Below, piece by piece: positions 1-10,808 of a stretch of DNA of 64,000 bases. Below the pieces are notes generated by a model, which saw only the letters and a list, made by a program, of their open reading frames with translations, did no database searches and was not told where the DNA came from. Numbering within the stretch: position 1 is the stretch's first letter; each line of letters starts with the position of its first letter. The DNA comes from Ursus arctos (Eukaryota; Chordata; Mammalia; Carnivora; Ursidae): contig NW_026622930.1 of assembly GCF_023065955.2 (NCBI RefSeq), positions 16,345,449-16,409,448 of the forward strand, in the 5' to 3' direction. Both the position numbers and the translations under genes were made by a program.

Positions 1-421
1 CTTTCTACCCCAGAGAGGGAAAGCCATTGATCTGTTGTCTTACCCTATATGTTAGCATAAATTTTCTAAAATTTTATATGAATGAAATTAGGCAATTTGT
101 TTTCTATTTGGTTTGGCTTTTTTTCATGCAGTACACTGATTTTGAGACACTTTCATATTATTGCATGTATCAGCAATTTGACTGTTTTTCCTGCTCAACA
201 GTATTCTCTTCTATGGATATATATGTTGTTTATCCAATCAACTTTCTAAAATGTAGATAGTTTCTTGGGAATATTCATGTAAAATGTGTGGATATATGTT
301 TTCATTTTTCTTGAATAAATACCTAGGGATCCAATGAATTATTCTAAAAGTAATATATGTTGAACTTTTAGAGAAACTTCCAAAGAATTACAAAAGTAAT
401 TGTACCATTCAACTCTTCAAA
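1..421 (-). mobile_element. L1 fragment, minus strand (ORF2 3' part/3' UTR region)
   Basis: Reads as the reverse strand of an old mammalian L1. Landmarks are the 'attgatctgttgtc' stretch at the start, 'tcttctatggatatatatg', and 'gaataaatacctaggg' near 313, which match the antisense of the ORF2 3' end. All frames are broken. It continues after a sense-oriented interruption at 422-540. The subfamily cannot be assigned by eye; an L1M class is likely. Confidence 0.7.
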
Positions 422-540
422 TGTTAAACATAAAGTTACCCTGGGACTCAGTAATTCCATTCCACTTCAAAAGAAATGAAAACATATTGACCATACAAAA
501 ACTTGCACAAGAATGTTAAAAAAATAATAGTAACTGTATC
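422..540 (+). mobile_element. Short sense-oriented L1 piece inside a minus-strand L1
   Basis: The interval contains 'ctcagtaattccattccac' and 'agaaatgaaaacatatt', recognisable as the sense strand of the same L1 area that is antisense at about 290-345. It is a small inverted or back-inserted L1 piece. The boundaries are approximate. Confidence 0.6.
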
Positions 541-1048
541 ATTTACATTTTTCTGGTAGTATATCAGAGCTCCTGTTGCTACACATTCAGGCCAATCCTT
601 GGTTTTATCAGCTTTTAATTATTAGTCACTCAGTAATTATAAGTATCTCATTGTGATTTCACTTTGCATTTTCCTAATAACTGACTAACGATGTTGAGAA
701 GCTGTTGATTTGCTTCTTTGTCATTCAGGTCTCTTATTTGTGAAATGTCAAATCAAATGTTTTACACACTTCTTAAAATTGAATTCTCTTTTCACTTAAT
801 TGTCAGAGTTCTTTGTAGGTGGTTGATACAAGGTGTTTGTCAGATATTGTACTGTGAATATTTTTTCCAGGTCTGTCTTTTAATTTTCTGTTTTCTTAAC
901 AGTGTCTTTCTAAGACCAAAATATTTCAATTTTGAAAATGTCAGTTATTAATTTTTATGATTAATGCTTTCCATATCACATCTGGGAAACTTTTGTCTAA
1001 TGCAATGTTTTCCTCTAGAAGTTTAATCAGTTTAGTTTTTATATTTAG
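541..1048 (-). mobile_element. L1 fragment, minus strand (continuation)
   Basis: Antisense L1 ORF2 resumes at 'agctcctgttgctacacat'. It runs through 'cattgtgatttcactttgca', 'gagttctttgtaggtgg' and 'cttaacagtgtctttct' to 'tcctctagaagttt'. The order of these landmarks matches the antisense strand of old L1s. Many substitutions and no open frame indicate great age. Confidence 0.75.
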
Positions 1049-1539
1049 ACTTCTGATCTACCTCCTTCAGTGGTAAATACCTAGAGGACGAGAGTGCCTG
1101 CCACTGCAGGAAACCCTTAACATCCCAGCTGGGCCCTTCCCCTGGACTCTTCTAGGGAACAAAAGCTTGAAACTGCTAAGGAAGTGGGAGTAGCTCTTAG
1201 ATCTTCCAAAGACGCAGGGAAATTTCATGGTGGCTGGGAAAGGGTAAAAGAAGAAGCGTTCTACCCCTGCAGACAGAGCCTGGAATCATGCTGGGTCCAA
1301 ATCTAAGAGGTCTCCTCTCCCTGGAGCAAAGGCAGCATCACTCTGCTGACGAATCTCACCAAAGAGGCAGAGGTTGGTAGCTATGGGGATGAAGAGCAGG
1401 ATCACTGAGAAAGACTGGCGAGGGACTCAGGAATTCAGGGCACACCTAAGACTGGGGCTGGGCCAGACCTTCTGTCCCTAGCAGCAGGCTAATCAAGGCA
1501 GTCAGAAGCAATGTGAATAGAGAAAACCAATCTGGTGGA
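1049..1539. other. Unassigned, GC-richer unique-looking interval
   Basis: No repeat family or gene was recognised in this 490-bp stretch, which is more GC-rich than its L1 neighbours. A 132-codon frame on the minus strand (1446-1844) starts inside the neighbouring antisense L1 and is judged a chance frame. The interval could be an LTR or an L1 5' region I do not recognise. Confidence 0.4.
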
Positions 1540-2518
1540 GATATCAATGCTCCCCAAACTAACCTACAGATTCTCAACATAATCTCAATCCAAAAAATTA
1601 GCAAGTGTTTTTTTTTTCTTCTTCCTTTTTGAAAATGGCAGGCTGATTCTAAATGTTCTATGGGGAAGTGAAAGAAATAGAAGAGCCAAAACAATGTTGA
1701 CAAAAAGGAACAAAGTTGGAGGACACACACGACCTTATTTCCAAAATTTACCATAAAAGGACAATAATCCAGACAATGTTGGGTTGGCATGGAATACAGA
1801 CCTAGATCATTGGTGCACAGTAAAGACTCCAAGAATAAACACACACAATATGGTCAAGTCATTTTGGACGAAGGTACAAGGTAAATCTATGGTTTGCCAC
1901 AAATGTTTTCCACAAATGATGTTGAAACAATTCACTATACAAATGCAAAAATGACCCTCTACTCATATCTCACACCTCAAAACCCTGAATGTAAACCCTA
2001 ATTATAAAACTACTAGAAGAAAACCATTGCAGAAAAATAATTTTTGATCTTGGATTTGGAAAAAATAACTTAGACATAATACCAAAAATGTGGCCCAGAA
2101 AGGAAAAACTTCCTAGTAAATTTGGTACGTCAAAATTAAAAACTTGTCTTCAAACGTCACTGTCAAAAAAATGAAGAGGTAGGCCATAAGTTGGGATGGA
2201 ATCTCAGTAAAACACATATTTGATAAGGCTTCAATTGACAATGTATTAAGGAATTTTGAAAATATAAGAAAATAAACAACCTGATAAAAATTGGGCAAAT
2301 ATAACAGACAATTCATACATGATAATATACAGGAAGCAAATTAACATAAGAAGAATGCTCAACATTATTAGTCAATAAGGAAATTTAAGTGAAAAGCACA
2401 ATATGATATACTACATGTGAGTTAGAAGCAACAGAAATGGAATTCCTGACAAAGCCACCCCCTGGTGAGGATGGGAAATAGGCGGACCTCATACACTGTT
2501 GGTGGGAATGTCAAATGA
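1540..2518 (+). mobile_element. L1 fragment, plus strand (ORF2 3' half, decayed)
   Basis: Sense-strand L1 ORF2 DNA. Landmarks are 'aaaacaatgttgacaaaaag', 'aacaaagttggaggacacac', 'cagacaatgttgggttggca', 'ataaacacacacaatatggt' and 'catacactgttggtgggaat' near 2490. The reading frame is broken throughout. The element is split by a DNA transposon at 2519-2989 and resumes at 2990. Confidence 0.85.
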
Positions 2519-2989
2519 CACTAGTTCTCCCTCAACTGTGGATTCAGGTTCGCATGGTTTCAGTTTCCTGCTGTCAACCACGATGCTGAAACAGATGATC
2601 CCCCTTCTGAAGTATCATCTGAGGATCGATGCTGGCCTCCCCCTACATCCCAATGCCTACATCCCTCCTCCCACTTCATCTCATCATGCTGACATCTTCT
2701 CATCTCACATCCTCACAAGAAGGGTGAGTACAAGACAATGAGATGTTTAGAGAGAGAGAGATGCCTTGGTCACATCACTTTTATGACAGTGTATCGTTGA
2801 AAATGTTCTGTTCTATTATTAGCTATTGTTAATCTGACTTTGCTTAATTCATAAATGAAATTTTATCATAGGTAAGTATGTATAGGAAAAAACCATAGCG
2901 CATATAGGATGTGGTACCGTCTGTGGTTTTAGGCACCCACTAGGGGTCTTGGAACATATTCCTTCTGTGTAACAGGGGATGACTGTGTA
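2519..2989. mobile_element. Tigger-like (TcMar) non-autonomous DNA transposon nested in L1
   Basis: About 470 bp interrupts a continuous L1. Its ends are roughly inverted: 'tagttctccctca' at the left, and 'ggggatgactgtgtag' at the right, whose reverse complement begins 'ctacacagtcatcccc'. Internal landmarks such as 'ggtttcagtttcctgctgtc', 'catcctcacaagaagggtga' and 'tttatcataggtaagtatgt' fit a pogo/Tigger MITE as I remember it. TA target duplications are plausible at both edges. The subfamily is not assigned. Confidence 0.6.
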
Positions 2990-3564
2990 GTCACTTTGCA
3001 AAACAGTTTGGCGGTTTCTTAAAAAGTTATCATGCAACCTATCATATAATGTAGCAATTGACTCCTAGATATTATCCAACATAAATAAAAATTGATGTTC
3101 ACACACACATAACACACACACTCACATATTGTATGTGAATGTCTGTAGCGGATTCATTCATAATTATCCCAAACTGAAATTAACCCCAGTGTCCTTCGGT
3201 GGATGAATCAGTAAGCAACTAAGGTACCCTCATTTCATGGACTACTTCTCAGTGATAAAAGTGGGTGAACTACTGATACACACTGATGCATAATAAGTAG
3301 TAAAAGTGATACACTCACTACCTCTCAGCGTGTATCATCTGTCTATTAGATGCGTGAACCTCCAGTCTACAAATGGACACAAGGGAAATTTTGGAGGTTG
3401 ATGGAACTGTTCTATATCTTGACTGGTGGCTACACAACTGTATGTGTTTTCCAAAATTCGTAAAACTGTACACACAAAAGAGGTTGAATTTTAGTGTGTT
3501 CCATTGTACTACAATAAACCTGACTAGACCAAAAAAAAAACAAAAACAAAAACAAAAAACAAAC
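2990..3564 (+). mobile_element. L1 3' end with A-rich tail, plus strand
   Basis: The L1 resumes with 'tcactttgcaaaacagtttg' and passes 'atccaacataaataaaaatt' into the 3' UTR ('ggaggttgatggaactgttc', 'acacaactgtatgtgtt'). It ends in a degenerate A/CAAAA-rich tail at about 3530-3564. Together with 1540-2518 this is one 5'-truncated insertion of roughly 1.55 kb of L1 sequence. Confidence 0.85.
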
Positions 3565-3944
3565 CAGAATGGAGTGAACTAGTGAATAATATGCATTTCA
3601 ATATGCCAGTACTCAGCATGACTCTAGGGGATATAATGAAGCAGTCAGATGCTTATATTTCTGTAGTTTGCTACAAACGCACTGTGGTACAGGTGTGATG
3701 CACTGACAATTCAAGGACTACAGCCGTGTTGCCATTAGAAGTCTGATTTTCTGAAATGATAAGCAATTCTTGGTAAGCTTAAAAATGTAAGAATAACATT
3801 GCCACATTTTATGTAGTAGTTACATTTCTGGAAAACTCACTGCATATTAGGACTCTACAATAGTGTTTAGTGTTAGTATGGAAATAGACTTTGATTCTAA
3901 GCTTAAAAGGAAAATAAGTATCATGTGTTGATTTAGAGACACTC
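3565..3944. other. Unassigned interval
   Basis: AT-rich unique-looking DNA. I see no repeat, gene or notable motif. Confidence 0.5.
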
Positions 3945-4160
3945 AAGCCAGATTTCTTGGGCTCAAATCCTGGCTCTGCTACTTTGCAAGAGTGGGACCT
4001 TGGGCAAATTACTTACAGCTCAGTGTGCCTCAGTTTTCTCATGTGTAAAATGGAAATGGTAATAATCTAATTGGGTTTTATGAGGATTAAATACCTTATC
4101 ATTTGTGAAACACTTATAATTGTGCCTTGTCCACACTGGGTAGAAGAAGCATTCTCTGAA
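3945..4160 (+). repeat. MIR (ancient tRNA-derived SINE)
   Basis: Recognised from the MIR core in order: 'tgggctcaaatcctggctct', 'gggaccttgggcaaattact', 'tgcctcagttttctcatg', 'gtaaaatggaaatggtaata' and 'tatgaggattaaatacctta'. The element is nearly full length on the plus strand. Confidence 0.9.
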
Positions 4161-4190
4161 AAGTTGGTTCCTGGTTAAAAACCTATGTGT

Positions 4191-4381
4191 GGGGGTGCCC
4201 GGGTGGCTCAGTTGCTTAACCCTCTGACTCTTGATCTCAGGGTCCTGAGATCAAGCCCATGTTGGGCTCTGCGCTGAGCATGGAGCCTGCTTGAGATTCT
4301 CTCTCTATCCCTCTGCCCCTCCCCACACTTGTGTGTGTGAGCTCTCTCTCTCTCTCTCTCAAAATTAAATAAATAAAAATT
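4191..4381 (+). mobile_element. Can-SINE (tRNA-Lys derived), plus strand
   Basis: Has the carnivoran SINE head 'gtgcccgggtggctcagttg' with a B-box-like 'agatcaagcc', a CT-rich region with a (CT)n run at about 4338-4362, and the tail 'aaattaaataaataaaaat'. It is flanked by an imperfect target duplication, 'taaaaacctatgtgt' (4176-4190) and 'taaagacctaagtgt' (4382-4396). The divergence suggests moderate age. Confidence 0.92.
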
Positions 4382-4396
4382 TAAAGACCTAAGTGT

Positions 4397-7300
4397 TTTT
4401 TCGGGCCTTACCATAGGCAATTGAAAGGCTTTATGTAGCAAGCCTCACAGAGGAGCACTGCCATGGTCACATGAGATTTTGTGCAAAGCCAGAATGTTGG
4501 AGGCTCCTGAAGGGAGATGCCATCAAGGACTCAGGCCCCCTGGCTGGTCATGCTCTTATACAATCACATTCCTAAACTAGGAGTCCTTGTTCCTACGTGT
4601 CCTTATCTGAAGCCTTAGGCATAAGTCCTCTTCAGGCAAAGGGAGATGGGAAGGAAGGAACCTCAAAGACACTTTCCCCACTCTGACTCAGTACTCCTAC
4701 TAGTCCTTCCCCTCACACACCTTCACTTCCAAACTCAGGGTCCTTAAAACTGTCCAAGCCTTCTGCTTAGGGCTCCCTCAATAGTGAGATGATCTCCATG
4801 CCTCTGCTGTCCACCTGACCTTCAACCAGTATGCTATTCCATGGTGGAAAATGAAATCAGAAGAGTTGATATTTACTCAGGTTTTTATAGTCTCGATTAT
4901 ACCATCACAGTAAACTATTAAAGGCTAAACTCTTTCAATTTCCTCTTGTTTCTTTAACCGGTAACTCTGATAACCTGAGAGCTCAACTATCTCTTTCCCA
5001 GCTTAATGGAGTTCTTGATTTTCTCTTGCTTTTAATCAATATTATTAGAATTAGAATGATTACTATTACCATATATAATTACAAACAACTGTTTCATTAA
5101 AAGGTATATCTAGCCAGATATTTGAAAGTCCTACAGAACACTGAAAATGTCTTTGCTGTATTAGAGTGCTCTATGCATTAGAGTACCTTAGCATTACTGG
5201 GCCTATATCCACTAAATACCAGGAACATGCTAGAATCCTGGTGAGTAGGAAAAATATTTTGAGATATGCTTTAGCTGCAAGGCATGAAGTAGTTGAAAGT
5301 GTGTGTTTTACACAGAAATGAAGGCCTAAAAACAATGGCTACAGTAAAAATAGGTCAAACACACAATGACTTGAAAATTCAAAATTGAGACTGTCTATAA
5401 TTTCTTCAGTTCTTTGGATGAGAGAAGAAGGATTCATTTTCCTTCCCAGCTAGCTTCAAATTAGGTGGAGGTGAAGACAGCTCTTGGAAATAGACCTTTG
5501 GTTTCATGTAGAATTTTGAAAATATTTTGTTCATATGCTTAGAATTGTTAACAGTGTCTGAAATAAGCCATATTCAAATCGGTACCATGGTCAAATGGTC
5601 CTAAGCTAATTTTATTTCTACACATTACCTGTTATTGAAATAACTTTTATTTATCTGAGCAAGTACAAGCCTGAGAATCAGAGCACCGAGATCTCAGGCC
5701 AGGCCCTGCTACAAAGGAGCTAGCCCTCTGATTGAAAGCAAGATATTGATCATTCAGTCATCAACAAACTGTGAAGGTGATTTCTAAACACTCAGCTAGG
5801 GAAAACAAAACAAAAATACACATAAAATAAGTTCTATTATAAGAAATGGATAATCTAATTGGAAAGACTGTGTTACTACAGAATGAATGATACATATTGC
5901 TATTTAATGAAGAACATACATTCTCTAAGAGTAATATCAAATAAGTGATATGGGAGTTGAGTACAGAGAGTGATTAGTTTTTTCAAAAGTCAAAGCAGAG
6001 AAGAGTGGAAGGTGGTTTCTTTCTTGGGGAGGCAACTTTGACTTTGGACAAGCAAGAGAAGATCTCACCAGGTGGAAGACAGTGAGAAAGGACAAGGGAA
6101 TCCATTATAGTTAACCAAGTTAAGGGTAGCATTTCCAGAAGTTTCTTGAAACATGTTTCCAAAGATTAAACCATATTAAAAAAAGGGGGAAATTGATAAT
6201 TAAATGTGGAATCACAAATATACCCACCTTTTGAGGCATTTCAATGCACTTACTTTTAATTGAAATTGTATTTCTCAAAATATTCTTTCTGCAGAACCAT
6301 TAACATTACATGTATGCATTTGTGTTCTTAATGTACATGTTTTATTTATGCTTCATACATGGATTTTATGAAAGAGAGAGTTAATTAAAGATGATGGAGA
6401 AAAGAATTATTTTAGAAGGAAAAACAATCTGACTGGTTGCTGGTTAGATGCTGGAGGTGAAAAAGAGAGAGGAATAGATGGTGGATATGAAACCCCTACA
6501 TGAAATAACTAATCAAGTCCTGTCACTGAGCAAGTAATGGGTCTCAGAAAATAAATAAATAAACAAATAAATAAACAAATAAATAAACCCCCAAAACAAA
6601 CAGACAGAAAACCAAAACACAACACAGATTTACTCAGAGAAGTTCTTTTAAAACTGAATTATGATTCTTTACATATACTTTCATATTCTGCCTCCTTAAA
6701 TTCCTTCCCTTTGAGTGTGGAATGAATTTAGCCACCCACTAATAAATAGAGTGTAGAAAATGAAAAATAGTAATTCAATGTTGAGAAACCTGTAGAAACC
6801 AGCTCATCCAAGTCATCAAGGTCAACATCACCTATCATAGTCTTGTTGACATTGCAAACCTGCTTATTTAAAACAATGAGAAGGACATTTCTCCTCTGTG
6901 GTAAGTTCCAGAAAAACCCAGAATCCCAGTCTAATCTTGAGAAACATTAGGTTGTCCAAAATTGAGCCACTTTCTGTAGAATAACTGACCAGGAATCTTC
7001 AAAAGTGTCAAGGTCATAAAACAAAAGGAAAGACTAAAAACCTGTCCTAGGGAGATAGTGACAACCAGACTGGCTAAATGCCAAGTGCTATCTTGGGTTG
7101 GATTCTGGAACAGAAAACATACATTATTTAAAAACAAAACAAAAGAAAAACAAAAACTAAAATCGATGAAATAAAAATACAGCCTGTCTTTTAGTTAATG
7201 GAATTGTATGTATGTTAATTTCTTAGTTTAAGAAGTGTATCATGGTAATGTAAAATATTGTTATCAGGGGACACTGATCAGGTAGGTATGTGGGAACTCT

Positions 7301-7533
7301 GCTGCTGTTACTTTGCAAAACAAAACAAAAAAATAATGATAAGATTTGATACAGATGGAATTTACATATTGAATTATACAAGAATCTTTGGAATCCATTC
7401 TGATATAAAGTAATTAATAAATTTGAAATTGGATGAGTAGAGGGATATTTACATATTTTCAAGTCGCTCTCCACAGAGGTATTAATAAACACAGGTATTA
7501 ATTACAAAGGGAGAGATAGTAATTTTATACTGA
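4397..7533. other. Unassigned stretch, no gene seen
   Basis: About 3.1 kb with no recognisable gene. The only low-complexity part is an AAAT/AAAC-rich run at about 6546-6592. The remainder is AT-rich and unique-looking, and may include repeats too old to see by eye. Confidence 0.5.
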
Positions 7534-7560
7534 AGGATCCTTTCTTTCTCTTTCTTTCCT

Positions 7561-7618
<58 letters not shown>

Positions 7619-7640
7619 TTTCTTTCTTTCTTTTTTTCCC
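7534..7640. repeat. (TTTC)n microsatellite
   Basis: A tetranucleotide TTTC/CTTT run of about 100 bp with a few interruptions, ending in a T/C tract. It creates spurious lysine- and glutamate-rich frames on the minus strand. Confidence 0.97.
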
Positions 7641-7994
7641 CCTGGCAGACACATTCTTACCCAAAAGATCAAAGTTAAGGTCCCAGAGAAATGGGACAAA
7701 TCAAAATGGTCTGTCATGGGAGAGGATGCAACAAAAATAAACCATCGCTTTTGTGATATTCTTGCCAAATAAGCATTGTCTAAATCTAACTATTAAAAAA
7801 AATCAGAAAAGCCCAGACAGAGGGATATTTTACACAATAATCGGCCCCAAATCTTCAGGTCCAAGCAAATCAGGAATATTAATGTAAGACAATCAGGAGC
7901 AAGAGGGGCTGTGACAACCTGGACAGCAAGTGCTGACTGAAGGAATGTAAATTTAATTAAAGACCATTGCAGGGAGCAGGAAATTATACCTCTG
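7641..7994. other. Unassigned interval
   Basis: Unique-looking DNA between the microsatellite and the MIR pair. No gene or repeat was recognised. Confidence 0.5.
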
Positions 7995-8052
7995 ACAAAA
8001 CCATAATAAGCATAGCTAATATTATCGTGTGCTTACTCTGTGCCAGGCGATG
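7995..8052 (-). repeat. MIR, minus strand, first half of a split copy
   Basis: 'atagctaatattatcgtgtg' followed by 'cttactctgtgccaggcg' is the antisense MIR 3' part. The partner half resumes at about 8301 after an inserted plus-strand MIR. Confidence 0.75.
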
Positions 8053-8300
8053 CAGTGCGGAGGTTCAACGTGTGCACTCTGCAAACAGGCTGTGAGGTTT
8101 GAGTCGCGGTTTTCAGCCCAGGGTCGGAGACTTGAGTCATGTCACCCAACAGCTGTGAGCCTCAGTCTTCTCCCCTGCAAGATGGAAATAAACAATAAAA
8201 CTGACCTATGAAGGATTGATGCGAGGATTCAGAGGGTGATTATATGGTAAATACATAAGATAGTGCCTGCAACATAGAAAACACTCCCACCCCCCAAAGC
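8053..8300 (+). repeat. MIR, plus strand, inserted into another MIR
   Basis: Landmarks are 'gtgaggtttgagtcgcggtt', 'gagcctcagtcttctcccct', 'gcaagatggaaataaacaat', 'gatgcgaggattcagagggt' and 'agtgcctgcaacatagaaaa'. The orientation is opposite to the halves on either side. Confidence 0.75.
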
Positions 8301-8440
8301 AGCCGAATCAGTTATATCCATTTACAAACGAGGAAACTGAAGAACAGAGAGTTTCAGGCAATAGTCCAAGGTCACTCTATTAATTAGTGTCAGGCTGTAG
8401 CTGGACCTACAGTGTGGGACCGAGTTTTAACTGCTACCGT
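8301..8440 (-). repeat. MIR, minus strand, second half of a split copy
   Basis: Continues the antisense MIR: 'tatccatttacaaacgagga', 'aactgaagaacagagagttt' and 'agtccaaggtcactctatta'. The sequence before the inserted MIR stops at the matching place in the consensus. Confidence 0.8.
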
Positions 8441-9201
8441 CTCTTCACTGCAACTACCTTCCATTGATATTAAAGCCATTATATGAAAAACACTATTGTG
8501 ACATCAAGGTTGTAATAAGTAGGCTCTGTTCTCAGTGAGTTTGTAGTCATTTGGAAGAAACGAGGTATGCCCATGAAAAAGCAACCAACAGTCTCCAAAT
8601 CCAGCAAGGGGTCCTTTTCTTACTGAAATTGGGAATTGAATTTCAGCTGAAGATGAAGAATGTATTTATAAAGAAGTGGGCTTGGATCTGTTCCTTGAAA
8701 TATCAAAAAAAGGGGGGGAGGGAGGAGAAGGGTATATATTTCTCATTCGCTAGTTATTGACAAAATGATACAGTTGGGGCGCTTTTCCGTATGTAACACG
8801 AATGGAGTGAATGCATGCCACGGAATCCATCTGTTCTACAGGTATTGCTAGATATCATCATTAACTGTTGTTACTGTGATGTCTGGTGAGGCTACCGGGG
8901 CACTACCTAATTTGCAATGCCCACTCTTTGCGGAGCAAAGTTGATGAGTAATTAAGGAATGTATTATGTATCCATATACCTTTAATGCCTAATTCAAGAT
9001 CTGTACTGGTGCTTTGATGTCAAAACTCCACCTAATTGTCTAAATTCTGGGAGCTTGGCCAATCTAGTATATAATCACAAGTTGGTACTCCTGGGAAGGA
9101 ATTCATTTCGTTAGTTTTTTTTTTTTTTTAATTATGAAAGTGAAATGTATTTATCACACACACACACACACACACATCATTAATTGAATTGACTACAATT
9201 A
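8441..9201. other. Unassigned; possible conserved non-coding segment
   Basis: No gene or repeat was recognised apart from a T run at about 9117-9129 and a short (CA)n at about 9156-9175. The 8880-9080 part has homeodomain-type TAAT cores ('gagtaattaaggaatg') and is not repeat-like. Regulatory function is only a suggestion. Confidence 0.3.
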
Positions 9202-9213
9202 AAAATAAAACCA

Positions 9214-9344
9214 CCCAGGGGTACCTGTGTGGCTCAGTTGGTTAAGCTTCCAACTCTTATCTTAGCTCAGATCTCAGGCTGGTGAGTTCAAGCTCCCTGC
9301 TGGGCATGGAGTCTACTTAAAAGCAAACAGATAACAACAACAAC
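9214..9344 (+). mobile_element. Can-SINE, internally deleted, plus strand
   Basis: The SINE head 'gtacctgtgtggctcagttg' is followed by a shortened body and 'gctgggcatggagtctactt', then an A/CAA-rich tail. The CT-rich segment is missing. It is flanked by a perfect 12-bp duplication 'aaaataaaacca' (9202-9213 and 9345-9356). Confidence 0.88.
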
Positions 9345-9356
9345 AAAATAAAACCA

Positions 9357-10424
9357 TGCATAGCATCATTGCCCCAGAGATGATAACAAGTAATTCTGTG
9401 GGATATACTTTTCCAAAATTCCTCTTCTAATGGAGTCTTTCTCTTTGTCTCTAAAGAGATATACATGCACTTCCTTGGTCTCACAGTCTACATAATGTTT
9501 TACAAACTATCTTTTCACTTAATATGAAATCATGTATCTTTTTCATCTGATTTAGTATTCATCTTGTATACCTTCTGACGGTTGCTTAGGGTAGGATGGG
9601 GATCATTAGAAAGCCTTATATACCAGGGATATCCACTTACTATTTTCAGATCCTGGAAACACTTTAGGGATGCAGGGTGAGTGTTTGCTTTCTTATTGAC
9701 CTGGAAAACGCAGATGATGTGGTTCCTGAACCCTTTGAATAGCACACATTAAAGGAGCTACGTTCTGTTCAGTTTCACCTAACACTGCCAAATCTAAAAT
9801 TAACCTTTATGGATACTCGGAACTATATGTCCTTGTTTGTCCTTATTTTCTTACTAATGTCAGCTGTACTCATGATAGCTAGTTCATTTATCTTTATTCA
9901 CGGCAGGTAAACCCATTAACCTCTATCGTTCACCAGTGGGATCAAGTCACTACTGAGTCCAAACTAGTAAGGTAATGAAATTATTTAGCAAAGTGAGAGG
10001 CACTTGGGTATAATCCTTTAAGACAGTTAAACCAGACTGATTAAAGCCACAAAAGGAACATTCTGAAAAATGATCCTCCCTTAGCAGTATTAAAGGCAAC
10101 ATACTTGATATGTACCTCTTCCTAACTTCTGTGATTTCTGTAAATTATCTTTTTTTATTGTCAGGGAATATCCATCTGGGTAGCGTCATCCTTGTTTCTT
10201 TTATTCAAAAGATTTTTTTTTCTTTCAAATTTTAGTTGTATACAGTAATATTCAAAATGACTTAAAATTCAAGAACAATTCTGTATTTAAAACCAATTTG
10301 ATTAAAAAGTTTATAAAAAGACTCTCTCTCTCTCTCTAAAACTATCCATGCAATTGTACAGATTTTGACTTAGAATTAATGTAGCAATTAGTTACATATT
10401 CCTTAATTCTACTCATAATAATGA
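9357..10424. other. Unassigned interval
   Basis: AT-rich DNA with a short (CT)n at about 10322-10337. The 9410-9560 part faintly resembles antisense L1, but not enough to call. No gene was seen. Confidence 0.45.
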
Positions 10425-10808
10425 TTTTTTTTTCCTAGTTAAACTTTTGTTTTAATGGATGTCAAAATTCTGTGACTGATTTTTGGTCATGATGTTTCCA
10501 TTAAAATGTAGTAATTTTAAAAACTAATAACTTAAAACTGCCACACACACACACAACAAACAAATAGCCCACAAAACATGGTCTTTTCCTTCTGAAGGTT
10601 TTACAATGCACTGTTATCATTAACCAGGCTTTTACTGTTAAACTTAAATGGCCAATTTCCACAATCGGTTCTGAGACAGTTCTTGCACCACTGATAAGAC
10701 TGGGGTGGCAGGTATTGGGGATAATATTCATTTAGCCTCCTGAGCTTTCTGGACAGACTTGGTGGTCTTGCCAGCTCCAGCTGCCTTCTTGTCCACTGCT
10801 TTGATGAT
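10425..10808 (-). pseudogene. EEF1A1: EEF1A1 processed pseudogene, 5'-truncated
   Basis: Read on the minus strand, 10728-10808 encodes the C-terminus of translation elongation factor eEF1A1. Visible residues are AVDKKAAGAGK followed directly by TTKSVQKAQEAK, then a TGA stop at 10728-10730. The parent protein delivers aminoacyl-tRNA to the ribosome. Downstream (10445-10727) lies its 3' UTR: segments such as 'ggcaggtattggggataata', 'aaatggccaatttccacaat' and 'ttctgaaggttttacaatgc' are the reverse strand of the known UTR. The copy ends in an A stretch (T run at 10425-10433). Only about 26 codons remain, and substitutions from the parent tail (for example E for K near the end) show decay. The lack of introns plus the A tail identify it as an L1-mediated retrocopy. 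The frame at 10501-10731 lies in the UTR and is not a gene. A possible short duplication around 'atgattt' is weak. Confidence 0.93.

Noticed and set aside
1446..1844. 132-codon minus-strand frame
   Set aside because: About three quarters of it runs antisense through a plus-strand L1, and no domain is recognisable.
4191..4381. tRNA gene (tRNA-like head of the SINE)
   Set aside because: The head is a degenerate tRNA-Lys-derived SINE promoter with an A-rich tail and target duplication, not a functional tRNA. The same applies to the other SINEs.
7482..7768. Lysine/glutamate-rich minus-strand frames
   Set aside because: They are translations of the TTTC microsatellite in two registers, not proteins.
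10501..10731. 76-codon minus-strand frame
   Set aside because: It lies in the 3' UTR of the EEF1A1 retrocopy, downstream of the true stop codon.
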